DNA of 64,000 nt from Streptomyces buecherae (GTDB taxonomy: Bacteria > Actinomycetota > Actinomycetes > Streptomycetales > Streptomycetaceae), in NCBI RefSeq assembly GCF_014295035.1, contig NZ_CP060404.1:3938501-4002500 (forward strand), given 5' to 3'. Below, one piece after another: positions 8,476-16,558 of the stretch. The notes below the pieces were generated by a model. It was given only the letters and a program-made list of their open reading frames with translations, was not told where the DNA came from and searched no databases. How positions within the stretch are numbered: position 1 is the stretch's first letter; each line of letters begins with the position of its first letter. The translations under genes and the position numbers were made by a program.

Positions 8476-9372
8476 TCAGCGGGGCTTGGACGCCGGGGAC
8501 GGAGACGGGGACGGGGCGGGCTCCGGCGTCGGGGCGGGCTCCTGGACCGAGGCCTCCGCCACCGGGGCCGGGGGCCTGGTGCCGTGGCGGCCGATGGGGA
8601 GCATCAGGGGGCGGCCGGAGACCGGGTCCTCGATGATGCGGCTGTTCAGGCCGAAGACGGCGCGTACGGACTCCTCCGTGAGGACCTCGTGCGGCGGGCC
8701 CGAGGCGTGGAGGCGGCCGCCCGCCAGGGCGACGATGTGGTCGGCGTAGCGGGCGGCGAGGTTGAGGTCGTGCAGGACCATGACGACGGTCGTGCCGCGC
8801 TCGTGGTTGAGGTCGGTGAGCAGGTCCAGGACCTCGACCTGGTGGCTGGCGTCGAGGAAGGTGGTCGGTTCGTCGAGCATGAGGATGTCGGTCTGCTGGG
8901 CCAGCGCCATCGCGATCCACACCCGCTGGCGCTGGCCGCCGGAGAGTTCGTCCACGGAGCGGTCGGCGAGGGCCGTGGTGTCGGTGGCCTGCAGCGCCGC
9001 CGCCACCGCCGCGTCGTCCTCGCCGCTCCAGCGCGAGAACATCCGCTGGTGCGGGTGGCGCCCGCGGCCGACGAGGTCGGCGACGGTGATGCCCTCGGGC
9101 GCCACCGGCGACTGCGGCAGCAGGCCGAGGGTGCGGGCCAACTCCTTGGCGGGCAGCCGGTGCACCTCCTTGCCGTCGAGGACGACGCGGCCGGCGCGCG
9201 GGGACAGCAGCCGGGACATGGACCGCAGCAGCGTCGACTTGCCGCACGCGTTCGCGCCGACGATCGCCGTGATCCGGCCCGGTGGGACGGTCAGGTCGAG
9301 GGAGTCGACGACGGTGCGGTCGCCGTAGCCGAGGGTGAGCCGTTCGGCGGCCAGGGAATGGGACTGGGTCAC
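8476..9372 (-). CDS. Iron-siderophore ABC transporter ATPase
   Basis: 298 aa. Walker A is GANACGKST, the signature is LSGGQRQR, Walker B is ILMLDEPT and the switch His follows in VMVLHDLNLAAR, the FepC/FhuC subfamily pattern. A proline-rich tail of ~35 residues follows the ATPase domain. The GTG start at 9370-9372 overlaps the TGA of the upstream permease (GTGA), so it is translationally coupled to it. It energises the two permeases for ferric-siderophore import at the membrane. It is the last clear member of the operon that starts at 12612. Confidence 0.95.
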   Translation of the reverse strand: MTQSHSLAAERLTLGYGDRTVVDSLDLTVPPGRITAIVGANACGKSTLLRSMSRLLSPRAGRVVLDGKEVHRLPAKELARTLGLLPQSPVAPEGITVADLVGRGRHPHQRMFSRWSGEDDAAVAAALQATDTTALADRSVDELSGGQRQRVWIAMALAQQTDILMLDEPTTFLDASHQVEVLDLLTDLNHERGTTVVMVLHDLNLAARYADHIVALAGGRLHASGPPHEVLTEESVRAVFGLNSRIIEDPVSGRPLMLPIGRHGTRPPAPVAEASVQEPAPTPEPAPSPSPSPASKPR

Positions 9373-10475
9373 AGCGAGCCTCCCGCCCGGTTGGTGCGGA
9401 TGATCAGGTAGACGAGGTAGGGCGCGCCGAGCACGCCGGTGACGACGCCGACCGGGTAGCGGGTGTCGAAGGCGTACTGGCCGGTGAAGTCGGCGACCAG
9501 CACCAACAGCGCGCCGACCAGGCCGGCCGGGACCAGCAGCGAGCCGCCGGGGCCGGTGATGCGGGCCGCGATGGGGCCGGAGAGGAAGGCGACGAAGGCG
9601 ATCGGGCCGGCACCCGCCGTGGCGAAGGCGATGAGGCCGACGGCGGCGATGATGACCGTGACGCGGGTGCGCTCGACGCGTACGCCGAGCGCCGCCGCGG
9701 TGTCGTCGCCGAGTTGCATGGCCGACAGGTTCCGCGCCTGCGACAGGAGTACGGGTCCGAGTACGGCCAGCGCCAGCGCGGCGGGCCTGGTCTGGTCCCA
9801 GGTGGTGCCGTTGAGGCTGCCGGTCAGCCAGCGCATGGCCTCCTGGAGGTCCCACTCGGCGGCCTGCGAGAGCACGTACGCGACGACGCTGTCGAGCATC
9901 GCCGCGATGCCGATGCCGATGAGGATGAGGCGGGTGCCGACGACGCCGTCCTTGAACGCCAGCGTGTAGACGAGCAGGGCCACGGCGAGGGCGGCGGCGA
10001 TGGCCAGGGCCGAGACCTGGGTCTCGCCGAGCGAGAGCGTGACGATGGCGACGGCCGCCGCCGCGCTCGCGCCCGAGCTGATGCCGATGACGTCGGGGCT
10101 GGCGAGCGGGTTGCGCAGCATGGTCTGGAAGGTGACGCCGGCCAGGCCGAAGCTGAAGCCGGCGACGGCGGCGAGCGCGGCGCGCGGCAGCCGCAGTCGG
10201 CCGACCGTGAACGTCGCCCCGGGCACCTTCTCGTCCAGGACCACCCGGATCACGTCGGCCAGCGGGTAGTTCGTCTGCCCGTACATCAGCGACCCGACGA
10301 ACGCGAGCAGCACCAGGACGGCCAGCAGCACGATGACCGCGCGCCGGCGCAGCGCCCGGCGGACCCGGCCGCGCGCCACGGCCCGCACGGCCTCCACGGC
10401 GGCCGGGGCGACGGGGCCCGAGGCGGACGAGGGGAGTGAGGGGGTGGTGGGGGCGGTGGGGGAGCCGGCGCTCAC
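9369..10475 (-). CDS. FecCD-family siderophore permease (second)
   Basis: 368 aa, FecCD length plus a ~50-residue Pro/Ser/Ala N-terminal extension. About ten hydrophobic helices are visible, starting at VIVLLAVLVLLAFVGSLMYG. Conserved pieces include RLPRAALAAVAGFSFGLAGV, TFQTMLRNPLASPDVIG, LGDDTAAALGVRVERTR and AGAGPIAFVAFLSGPIAAR. The GTG start (10473-10475) overlaps the previous permease stop (GTGA), and its own stop overlaps the ATPase start. Together with the 10472-11515 product it forms the heterodimeric channel. Confidence 0.94.
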   Translation of the reverse strand: MSAGSPTAPTTPSLPSSASGPVAPAAVEAVRAVARGRVRRALRRRAVIVLLAVLVLLAFVGSLMYGQTNYPLADVIRVVLDEKVPGATFTVGRLRLPRAALAAVAGFSFGLAGVTFQTMLRNPLASPDVIGISSGASAAAAVAIVTLSLGETQVSALAIAAALAVALLVYTLAFKDGVVGTRLILIGIGIAAMLDSVVAYVLSQAAEWDLQEAMRWLTGSLNGTTWDQTRPAALALAVLGPVLLSQARNLSAMQLGDDTAAALGVRVERTRVTVIIAAVGLIAFATAGAGPIAFVAFLSGPIAARITGPGGSLLVPAGLVGALLVLVADFTGQYAFDTRYPVGVVTGVLGAPYLVYLIIRTNRAGGSL

Positions 10476-11515
10476 AGGGCACGCACCTTCTGCCGACGGA
10501 CGATCCAGATGAAGAAGGGGGCGCCGATCAGCGCCGTCACGATGCCCACGTCGATCTCCGCGGGCCGGGCCACGACCCGGCCGACGACGTCGGCCGCGGT
10601 GAGCAGCGCCGCGCCGAGCAGCGCGGAGAACGGCAGCAGCCAGCGGTGGTCCACGCCGACCAGCAGCCGGCAGGCGTGCGGGACGACGAGGCCGACGAAG
10701 CCGATCGGGCCGGCGACCGCGGTCGCCGCGCCGCACAGCACGACGGCGCCCAGCGCGGCCACGCCACGGGCCAGCGCGACCCGCTCCCCGAGCCCGGCCG
10801 CCAACTCCTCGCCGAGCGCGAGCGAGTTGAGGGCCTTGGCCGACAGCAGGCAGATCGCGAAGCCGACGGCGAGGAAGGGCAGGACGTGCCCGATGCGCTC
10901 GTACGAGGCCCCGCCCACGCCGCCGATCTGCCACAGCCGGAAGCTGCCGGCCAGGTCGTTGCGGGGCAGCAGCACCGCGGTGACCAGCGAGGCGAAGGCG
11001 GCCGACGTGGCCGCGCCGGACAGGGCCAGCTTGAGCGGCGTGGCGCCGCCGCGACCCAGCGTGCCGACGCCGTAGACGAATGCGGCGGCGAGCGCGGCGC
11101 CCGCCATAGCGACCCAGATGTAGCCGGTCGGCGAGGTGAGGCCGAAGTACGCGACCGACACGGCCACGGCCAGCGAGGCGCCCATGTTGACGCCGAGGAT
11201 GCCCGGGTCGGCCAGCGGGTTGCGGGTCACGCCCTGCATGACCGCGCCCGCCAGCCCGAGTGCCGCGCCGATCAGCACCGCGAGGAACGTACGGGGGATG
11301 CGCTTGGCGACCGCCGCCCGCTCCAGGGTGTCCTCCGCGCCGCCGAGCCCCGCCCAGACGTCGGACCAGCCGACGGTACGGGAGCCGAAGGCGACGGAGG
11401 CCACCATCAGCGCGGCCAGCACCAGGACCGCGGCCAGCAGCCACAGGGCGCGCACGCGCGCCGGACGCCGCACCACGGCGACGTCCGGCGTACGAGGGGT
11501 GGTGTCCGTGGTCAC
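10472..11515 (-). CDS. FecCD-family siderophore permease (first)
   Basis: 347 aa. Family pieces: RIPRTFLAVLIGAALGLAGA, VMQGVTRNPLADPGILGVN, LGEELAAGLGERVALAR, AGPIGFVGLVVPHACRLLVG and GAPFFIWIVRRQK at the C-terminus. About ten membrane helices. The GTG at 11513-11515 overlaps the stop of the lipoprotein gene (GTGA), and its stop overlaps the next permease start. The N-terminal cytoplasmic tail is short and Arg-rich. Confidence 0.94.
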   Translation of the reverse strand: MTTDTTPRTPDVAVVRRPARVRALWLLAAVLVLAALMVASVAFGSRTVGWSDVWAGLGGAEDTLERAAVAKRIPRTFLAVLIGAALGLAGAVMQGVTRNPLADPGILGVNMGASLAVAVSVAYFGLTSPTGYIWVAMAGAALAAAFVYGVGTLGRGGATPLKLALSGAATSAAFASLVTAVLLPRNDLAGSFRLWQIGGVGGASYERIGHVLPFLAVGFAICLLSAKALNSLALGEELAAGLGERVALARGVAALGAVVLCGAATAVAGPIGFVGLVVPHACRLLVGVDHRWLLPFSALLGAALLTAADVVGRVVARPAEIDVGIVTALIGAPFFIWIVRRQKVRAL

Positions 11516-12612
11516 TTGACCTTGTCCGCGGCCTTGGCGAGCGCGGCGACGTAGTCCTCGAGGACCCACGAGATCGACAGCGGCGTCGGGTTGGCCGCGG
11601 TCGCCAGCGGCGAGGTGCCGGGCAGCAGGTACATCGAGTCGCGCTTGATGGCCGGGAGCTTGGAGACCAGCGGGTCCTTGCGCAGGGTCCTGGCGAGGGT
11701 GCCCTTGTCGTCGCCGTAGCCGGTGACGATGTCGACGTCGTTGAACTCGTCGATCTGCTCGGCGCTGCGGGTGAGCGCGAACTTGTCGGTGCCCTTGGAC
11801 GCCTTGGCGACGCTGCCCGGGATCTTCAGGCCGAGGTCCTCGAAGAAGAGCGTGCGGGTGTCGTTGGCGGTGTAGAAGCCGACCTCGCTGACGTCACCCG
11901 GGTCGATGTGCGTCATGAACATCGCCGACTTGCCCTTGAGCTGCGGGTACTTGGCGACCGTGCGGGCGATCTCCCCCTCCAGGTCCTTGATCATCGCCTC
12001 GCCCTTGCCGGCGAGCCCGATGGCCTTGCTGTTGGACCGGATGATCTCGCGCCACGGCGTCGCCCACGGGGCGTCCGGGTAGACCACCACGGGGGCGATC
12101 TCGCTCAGCGTCTCGTAGTCCTGCTTGGTCATGCCGGAGTAGGTGGCGAGGATGACGTCCGGCTGGGTGTCGGCGACGGCCTCGAAGTCGATGCCGTCGT
12201 TCTCGTCGAACAGGACCGGCGTCTTGGCGCCCAGTTCGTCGAGCTTCTTCTCCACCCAGGGCAGCACCCCGTCGCCGTCGTCGTCACCGAAGTCGGCCTT
12301 GGCCATGCCGACGGGGACCACGCCGAGCGCCAGCGGCACCTCGTGGTTGGCCCAGTTGACGGTGGCGACACGCTCGGGCTTCTTCTTGATGGTCGTCTTG
12401 CCCAGGGCGTGCTTGATGGTGATCGGGAACGTGCCGTCGGCGACGGGCCCGTCACTGGACGCGGAACCGTCGGCCCCCGCGGAGGCCGAGCCCTTGGTGT
12501 CGTCGGCCTTGGCGTCGTCACCGTCCGAGGAGGAGCCGCCGCAGGCCGCGACGGTCAGAAGCGCGGCGGTCGCGGCTGCCGCGGTGAACAGGCGCAAGCG
12601 AATGGAACGCAT
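11512..12612 (-). CDS. Iron-siderophore binding lipoprotein
   Basis: 366 aa. The lipoprotein signal peptide ends in the lipobox LTVAAC (Cys at residue 23), then a Ser/Asp/Ala-rich linker. The binding domain has PERVATVNWANHEVPLALG, ADTQPDVILATYSGMTKQDY and LSEIAPVVVYPDAPWATPWR, as in FecB/FepB-type (cluster A-III) proteins. It would deliver ferric siderophore to the two permeases. The ATG at 12610-12612 is followed by the Arg-rich n-region MRSIRLRLF. It is the first gene of the uptake operon, and the iron box lies ~105-125 bp upstream. The siderophore type (hydroxamate, catecholate) cannot be told. Confidence 0.94.
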   Translation of the reverse strand: MRSIRLRLFTAAAATAALLTVAACGGSSSDGDDAKADDTKGSASAGADGSASSDGPVADGTFPITIKHALGKTTIKKKPERVATVNWANHEVPLALGVVPVGMAKADFGDDDGDGVLPWVEKKLDELGAKTPVLFDENDGIDFEAVADTQPDVILATYSGMTKQDYETLSEIAPVVVYPDAPWATPWREIIRSNSKAIGLAGKGEAMIKDLEGEIARTVAKYPQLKGKSAMFMTHIDPGDVSEVGFYTANDTRTLFFEDLGLKIPGSVAKASKGTDKFALTRSAEQIDEFNDVDIVTGYGDDKGTLARTLRKDPLVSKLPAIKRDSMYLLPGTSPLATAANPTPLSISWVLEDYVAALAKAADKVK

Positions 12613-12715
12613 GATGGTCGAACCCCACTGATCCGGATGGCCAGGTGCCGGTCCTCGCACGCCTGGGTCCGGGGAGGCCGTCGTGGAGTAGTGCACCACT
12701 GTCGAACACAAGCAC

Positions 12716-12734
12716 TTAGGTAAGCCTTGCCTTC
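12716..12734 (-). promoter_or_regulatory. Iron box (DmdR/IdeR/DtxR-type operator)
   Basis: TTAGGTAAGCCTTGCCTTC on the plus strand matches the 19-bp DtxR-family consensus (TTAGGTNAGNCTNNCCTAA) at most positions, with the left half TTAGGTAAG perfect. It lies ~105 bp upstream of the siderophore lipoprotein start, where iron-loaded DmdR1 would repress the operon. What is seen is the match and the position; binding is inferred. Confidence 0.82.
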
Positions 12735-12883
12735 GCACCTTAAGAGGTCGCCGATCACTGTCGCAACCAGTCTTACGAGACAGCCGATGTAGCGATCCGG
12801 ACACGAGCCCAAGGCACGCATGGGGAAATGCGGCCTGCGGACGGGTCTGCCCTGTCCGAAAAAGTCGCGCCGGGTGGGGTGAT

Positions 12884-12928
12884 GGGGGTGTGGGTGGTGG
12901 GGGTGTGGGTGGTGGGGGTGTGGGTGGC
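12884..12928. repeat. 15-bp tandem repeat, three copies
   Basis: GGGGGTGTGGGTGGT at 12884-12898 and 12899-12913, with a third copy at 12914-12928 differing only in the last base. Strong G/T strand asymmetry with runs of five G, so G-quadruplex formation on the plus strand is possible. Confidence 0.85.
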
Positions 12929-13122
12929 GTACGGAGGGCCGTGGACGTCCGAGGAAGGGCGGGGGGAGGCCCCGCGCATGGGCCGCTCGGGAGCCGGTCG
13001 CGGGACCCGCTCGGGGGCCGGACCCGAAGGCCGCTCGGGAGCCGGTCACGGGACCCTCTCGGGGAGCCTGACTCGGGGCCCGCTCGCTCGGCGGCTGATC
13101 CCCGGCCCGCTCCCCCGGCCGG

Positions 13123-14064
13123 TCAGGAGATCTGGAACGCGCCCGGGGTGAGGCCGGTGGTCCGGCGGAAGGCCGCCCCGAAGGCGCTCGCCGACCGGTA
13201 GCCCACCTCCGCCGCAACGGCCTCCACCTCCCAGCCCCGGGCCAGCAGCGCCACGGCGTGCTGCGCCCGGGCCGAGGCGACCCAGCGCGCGAAGCTGGTG
13301 CCGGTCTCCGCGACGAAGGCCCGGCTGATCGTCCGCGCGCTCACGGCCAGTTCCGCCGCCCACTGTGACAGGGTGCGCTGGTCGCCGGGGTCCGCGCGCA
13401 GCGCGTCGGCGATCGGGCGCAGCAGGGCCGAGGTGGGCGCCTGGACGAGGAGTTCGCGCGGCGAGGGTTCGAGCACGTCGAGTACGAGCGCCTCGGTGAC
13501 CTTCCGCGACGAGGCGGACAGGCCGGGCTCGCACAGCCGCTCAAGGAGCAGCCGCAGCAGCGGGGTGATCTCGACGGCCACCGGGGTGTCGGAGAGCGAG
13601 GGCGTGGTGTGGAAGCCGAAGAAGCTCGCCCGGAACCAGGTCCCCGCGATCGCCGAACCGGAGTGCAGCGTGCCGGCCGGCATCCACAGGCCGAGCGCGG
13701 GCGTGATCGTCCACACCCGCGCCCCGACCACGGCGCTGGACGCGCCGCGCTCGTTCCACAGCAGCTCGTGGAACGGGTGCGAGTGCTCGCCCCACGTGGT
13801 GTCGTGCGCGACGACCTCGTCGTACGGCTGGATCGCGAACGGCACCTCGACCGCCCCCGCGGCGACCACCGGCAGCGACCGCGTCTCGCGCACGGGTCGT
13901 CCGGCCGGCGCACGGGACGCGCCGGCCGGACGCGAGGCCCCGGCGGGACGGGGCGCCCTGGTCGGGCGGGGCGCGGCGGTCTGGCGGGGCGCCTCGGTCG
14001 GGTGGGGTGTGGCCGGATGGGGGACGACCGGGCGGGGCGCGGCCGGGTGTCGAGGGGACGACAT
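13123..14064 (-). CDS. AraC-family regulator next to the siderophore operon
   Basis: 313 aa. A ~70-residue Pro/Arg/Ala-rich, low-complexity N-terminus precedes a cupin sensor (EVVAHDTTWGEHSHPFHELL in one run, then LWMPAGTLHSG) and a C-terminal double HTH (ISRAFVAETGTSFARWVASA, then VAAEVGYRSASAFGAAFRRT and TGLTPGAFQIS). The HxHxxxE-like cupin motif WGEHSHPFHELLW is typical of RhaS/YesN-like sensors. The ATG at 14062-14064 follows GGTGAGG. Actinomycete siderophore uptake operons are often preceded by an AraC activator that senses the siderophore (as with AlcR/PchR elsewhere); that role is inferred here. The repetitive N-terminus may be an over-extended start, but no internal start has a better ribosome site. 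Confidence 0.88.
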   Translation of the reverse strand: MSSPRHPAAPRPVVPHPATPHPTEAPRQTAAPRPTRAPRPAGASRPAGASRAPAGRPVRETRSLPVVAAGAVEVPFAIQPYDEVVAHDTTWGEHSHPFHELLWNERGASSAVVGARVWTITPALGLWMPAGTLHSGSAIAGTWFRASFFGFHTTPSLSDTPVAVEITPLLRLLLERLCEPGLSASSRKVTEALVLDVLEPSPRELLVQAPTSALLRPIADALRADPGDQRTLSQWAAELAVSARTISRAFVAETGTSFARWVASARAQHAVALLARGWEVEAVAAEVGYRSASAFGAAFRRTTGLTPGAFQIS

Positions 14065-14104
14065 GGCCTCACCCTAAGACCCGGTCTCCCCGCGTCACGG
14101 CCGG

Positions 14105-14122
14105 CACCGGGCCGACCCGGTG
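14105..14122 (-). terminator. Short hairpin after the propeller-protease gene
   Basis: CACCGGG, loop CCGA, CCCGGTG: a perfect 7-bp stem starting 11 nt past the stop of the leftward gene. No U-tract, as is usual in Streptomyces. Confidence 0.35.
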
Positions 14123-14132
14123 TGCCCCGGCG

Positions 14133-15851
14133 TCACCGCCCGCTGGTCGTGGTGAGCGTGGCCACGCCCGTCTCGTCGATGACGCAGCTCTCCTGGTCCG
14201 CCTTGGCTTCCAGCCTGGCGACCACGTCGCTCTGGTCACCGGCGATGCAGAACTCGGCGCGCAGCGGGGGCGTGCCGTAGTACACGCCGTTGTCGTTCGG
14301 GCAGTCGAAGACGGCGGGATCGGGGGCGGCACAACTGCTACCCGCGGGTGGGTCGCGCCGGGTGGGGTGGGAGAAACCCGCGCAGTGCGTCATCTCGTGG
14401 ATGAGCGTCTGCGAGATCTCCTCGTCGCCCTGGGGGAACAGCACGCCGAAATTGACGTTCACCTGCGATCCCCCGACCCGCGCGCTGGCGTTTGTCCCCG
14501 GCTTGTCGAGCGTGGTGTGGTGCACGGGTCGGTTGTACGTCTGCCGCAGGCGACGCCGCTCGTCCGGGGTCAGGTTGCCGCAGCCGCCGATCTGCGCCAG
14601 TGCGAACCTGTGCCGGTCGATCAGCTTCACGCGATGCGCCGCCGAGATGTCGCCGGCGAAGGTGAAGTAGTCAAGTGAGACGTCCTCCCCGGGCAGTCGG
14701 AAGAAGCATTCGTGGATATGCCCGTCGGTGCCCACGTACGCGATGTGCTGGACATTGTCCGATCGCGTCACCCAACTCGTGGGGCTGGTCCCGGCCGCGA
14801 CGCTTACCTGACCCGCGCTCGGCACATTGTGTTCCCAGCGGAAACCCTCCGGTCCCGGATTGAACCGGAAGAAGCACTCGTGAATCTGCTGGTCCGTGCC
14901 CACGTAGCCGATGTGCTGCGCGTTGTCCGATCGCGTCACCCAACTCGTCGGGCTCGTTCCCGTCGCGGCCCCCACCTGACCGGCGCTCGGCACATTGTGC
15001 TCCCACCGAAATCCCCCCGGCCCCGGATTGAACCGGAAAAAGCACTCATGGACCTGCTGGTCAGCGCCCACGTACGCGATGTGCTGCACGTCGTCGGTCG
15101 CCGTGTACCAACTGGTCGGACTGGTGCCGGGCGCGGCCTTGGCCTGGCCGGCGCTGGGCACGTTGTGTTCCCAACGGAAACCCTCCGGGCCGGGGTGGAA
15201 CCGGAAGAAGCACTCGTGGATGTCCTGGTCAGCGCCGACGTAGGCGATGTGCTGCACGTCGTCGGTGGCCGTGTACCAGCTCGTCGGGCCGCTGTCCGCC
15301 GCCACGGCGGCCTGCCCGGCGCTCGGGACGTTGTGCTCCCATCGGAAACCGCCCGGTCCCGGATTGAACCGGAAGAAGCACTCGTGTATCTGGCGATCCG
15401 TGCCCGCGTACGCGATGTGTTGCGCGTTGTCCGCCGGGGTGAACCAACTCGTGGGGCCGGCGTTCGCCACGGAACTGGTGTGATCGGCGCTGGGGACATT
15501 GTGTTCCCAACGGAATCCGCCCGCCCCGGGGCGGAATCGGAAGAAGCATTCATGGATCCGCTGGTCCGTGCCCACGTAGCCGATGTGCTGTACGTCGTCC
15601 GTCGCCGTGTACCAGCTCGTCGGACCCGCGTGCGCGGACGCGGCGGCGTGACCCGCGCTCGGCACGTTGTGCTCCCAGCGGAAGCCCTCCGGCCCTGGGT
15701 CGAATCGGAAGAAGCATTCATGAACCTGCTGATCCGATCCCACGTAAGCCAGATGCTGCACATTGTCATGTGCCGTGTACCAACTTGTGGGGCTGGTGTC
15801 CGTGGATGCGGTGACCTGCCCGGCGCTCGGCACATTGTGTTCCCACGCCAT
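14133..15851 (-). CDS. Seven-repeat propeller-like lectin domain fused to a metzincin-like metalloprotease
   Basis: 572 aa. Residues 3-390 are seven tandem 56-residue repeats, each running WEHNVPSAG, ~10 variable residues, (P)TSW-T--D, QHI-YVG-D--IHECFFRF, PG--GFR. Seven such units fit a seven-bladed beta-propeller and resemble fucose-lectin/tectonin-like repeats (the YVGTDxxIHE core). The C-terminal ~170 residues contain HEMTHCAGFSH at 485-495, an exact HExxHxxGxxH zinc site with Glu486 as the expected base; several Cys follow (SSC, FDC, EFC, ESC). The Met-turn methionine expected downstream in metzincins is not evident. There is no signal peptide, so it is cytosolic or exported by a non-Sec route. 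The ATG at 15849-15851 has GGAAGGA ~10 nt upstream. Not a named family to me; a carbohydrate-targeted protease is inferred. Confidence 0.85.
   Translation of the reverse strand: MAWEHNVPSAGQVTASTDTSPTSWYTAHDNVQHLAYVGSDQQVHECFFRFDPGPEGFRWEHNVPSAGHAAASAHAGPTSWYTATDDVQHIGYVGTDQRIHECFFRFRPGAGGFRWEHNVPSADHTSSVANAGPTSWFTPADNAQHIAYAGTDRQIHECFFRFNPGPGGFRWEHNVPSAGQAAVAADSGPTSWYTATDDVQHIAYVGADQDIHECFFRFHPGPEGFRWEHNVPSAGQAKAAPGTSPTSWYTATDDVQHIAYVGADQQVHECFFRFNPGPGGFRWEHNVPSAGQVGAATGTSPTSWVTRSDNAQHIGYVGTDQQIHECFFRFNPGPEGFRWEHNVPSAGQVSVAAGTSPTSWVTRSDNVQHIAYVGTDGHIHECFFRLPGEDVSLDYFTFAGDISAAHRVKLIDRHRFALAQIGGCGNLTPDERRRLRQTYNRPVHHTTLDKPGTNASARVGGSQVNVNFGVLFPQGDEEISQTLIHEMTHCAGFSHPTRRDPPAGSSCAAPDPAVFDCPNDNGVYYGTPPLRAEFCIAGDQSDVVARLEAKADQESCVIDETGVATLTTTSGR
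14690..15845 (-). repeat. 168-bp in-frame repeats (seven blades)
   Basis: Units on the minus strand: 15845-15678, 15677-15510, 15509-15342, 15341-15174, 15173-15006, 15005-14838, and a last one from 14837 to about 14690 that degenerates after the HECFFR motif. All full copies are exactly 168 bp, so the array expanded recently without indels. Confidence 0.88.
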
Positions 15852-15866
15852 GGTGAAATCGTCCTT

Positions 15867-15896
15867 CCATCGCCGTGAATCGGTCAGAAGCGATGG
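15867..15896 (-). promoter_or_regulatory. Inverted repeat touching the ribosome site of the propeller-protease gene
   Basis: CCATCGC (15867-15873) and GCGATGG (15890-15896) are perfect 7-bp arms around 16 nt. In the mRNA the 3' arm ends in GG of the GGAAGGA ribosome site, so folding would partly hide it. It could also be a protein operator. Confidence 0.4.
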
Positions 15897-16059
15897 CTGA
15901 CAGAAACCCTCGATTTCCTGCGGCCTTAACCTCTCAGCATACTCCGGAGCGCTGTCTCCCCGGCCGGAAAAGGGCGATCAACCCGGCCGAGAAAAGGCGA
16001 CCAACACAGCGCGGAAACAGGCGAGCGCTACCTGCCACGCTGTCCGCCCGCCGGCGGCC

Positions 16060-16335
16060 TCACCGGCCCTCCGGCGACCGCGAGCGGTCGCCGCCGCCGC
16101 GCCAGGCGGCGTACAGGCCGGAGACCGCGACGGCGATCGTCGCCAGCGACTCCGGCGCGACGCCGCCGAGCACGAGCCCCACGGCGGTGCCGAGCACGGC
16201 CAGGAAGACGATCAGGTCGTGCACGCGGTGGGCGCGCAGGACGCGGTGGGTGCGACTGGTGCGGCGGTCAGGTCGGGTAGGGCGGGCGCTGGGGGTCCGG
16301 CTGGTGCGCCGGGACCGGTTGGTGCGCTGGCTCAT
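16060..16335 (-). CDS. Small Arg-rich two-helix membrane protein
   Basis: 91 aa. A basic, Arg/Ser/Thr-rich N-terminus of ~38 residues is followed by two hydrophobic segments (LIVFLAVLGTAVGLVLGGVA and ATIAVAVSGLYAAWRG). The ATG at 16333-16335 has GGGGAC upstream. It is divergent from the XRE/pseudotrypsin gene (223-bp gap), which suggests shared regulation. It is of a size seen for phage-holin-like or toxin-like membrane proteins, but nothing identifies it further. Confidence 0.6.
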   Translation of the reverse strand: MSQRTNRSRRTSRTPSARPTRPDRRTSRTHRVLRAHRVHDLIVFLAVLGTAVGLVLGGVAPESLATIAVAVSGLYAAWRGGGDRSRSPEGR

Positions 16336-16558
16336 GGCGAAGTCCCCGTTCACGGTGGGCAAGGCGTCTGTGACGATGTGGTCAAGCCTCGCGGCGGGGC
16401 GGGGTGCTGCGGCAGGCGCAGCGGTGCTGCCGGTTGGCTGGCAGCACGCGCGCGGGAGCCACGTACGACACTGGCAGCGCGCGCGTACGAGACGGGGCAG
16501 CGCGAGGCGCGTACGGCACGTGGGTGCGGCGCGGAGGGATCGGGGGGCGGCGGGCACG

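Larger units (their letters stand above)
12613..13122. other. Intergenic region with iron box and GT repeat
   Basis: 510 bp between the AraC gene and the siderophore operon. It contains the DtxR-type box at 12716-12734 and the 15-bp repeat at 12884-12928. From about 12970 to 13100 there are imperfect repeats of CCGCTCGGGAGCCGGTC-like words. I see no convincing gene. Confidence 0.5.

Noticed and set aside
8476..13100. Siderophore biosynthesis cluster
   Set aside because: Only uptake genes and a regulator are present; no NRPS or NIS synthetase genes.
12555..13217. Open frame across the siderophore operon promoter
   Set aside because: It reads through the iron box and G/T repeats and has a biased Pro/His/Arg composition; it is non-coding.
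14076..14094. Possible second iron box (TTAGGGTGAG on the minus strand) ahead of the AraC gene
   Set aside because: Only the first five bases fit the consensus and there is no inverted half.
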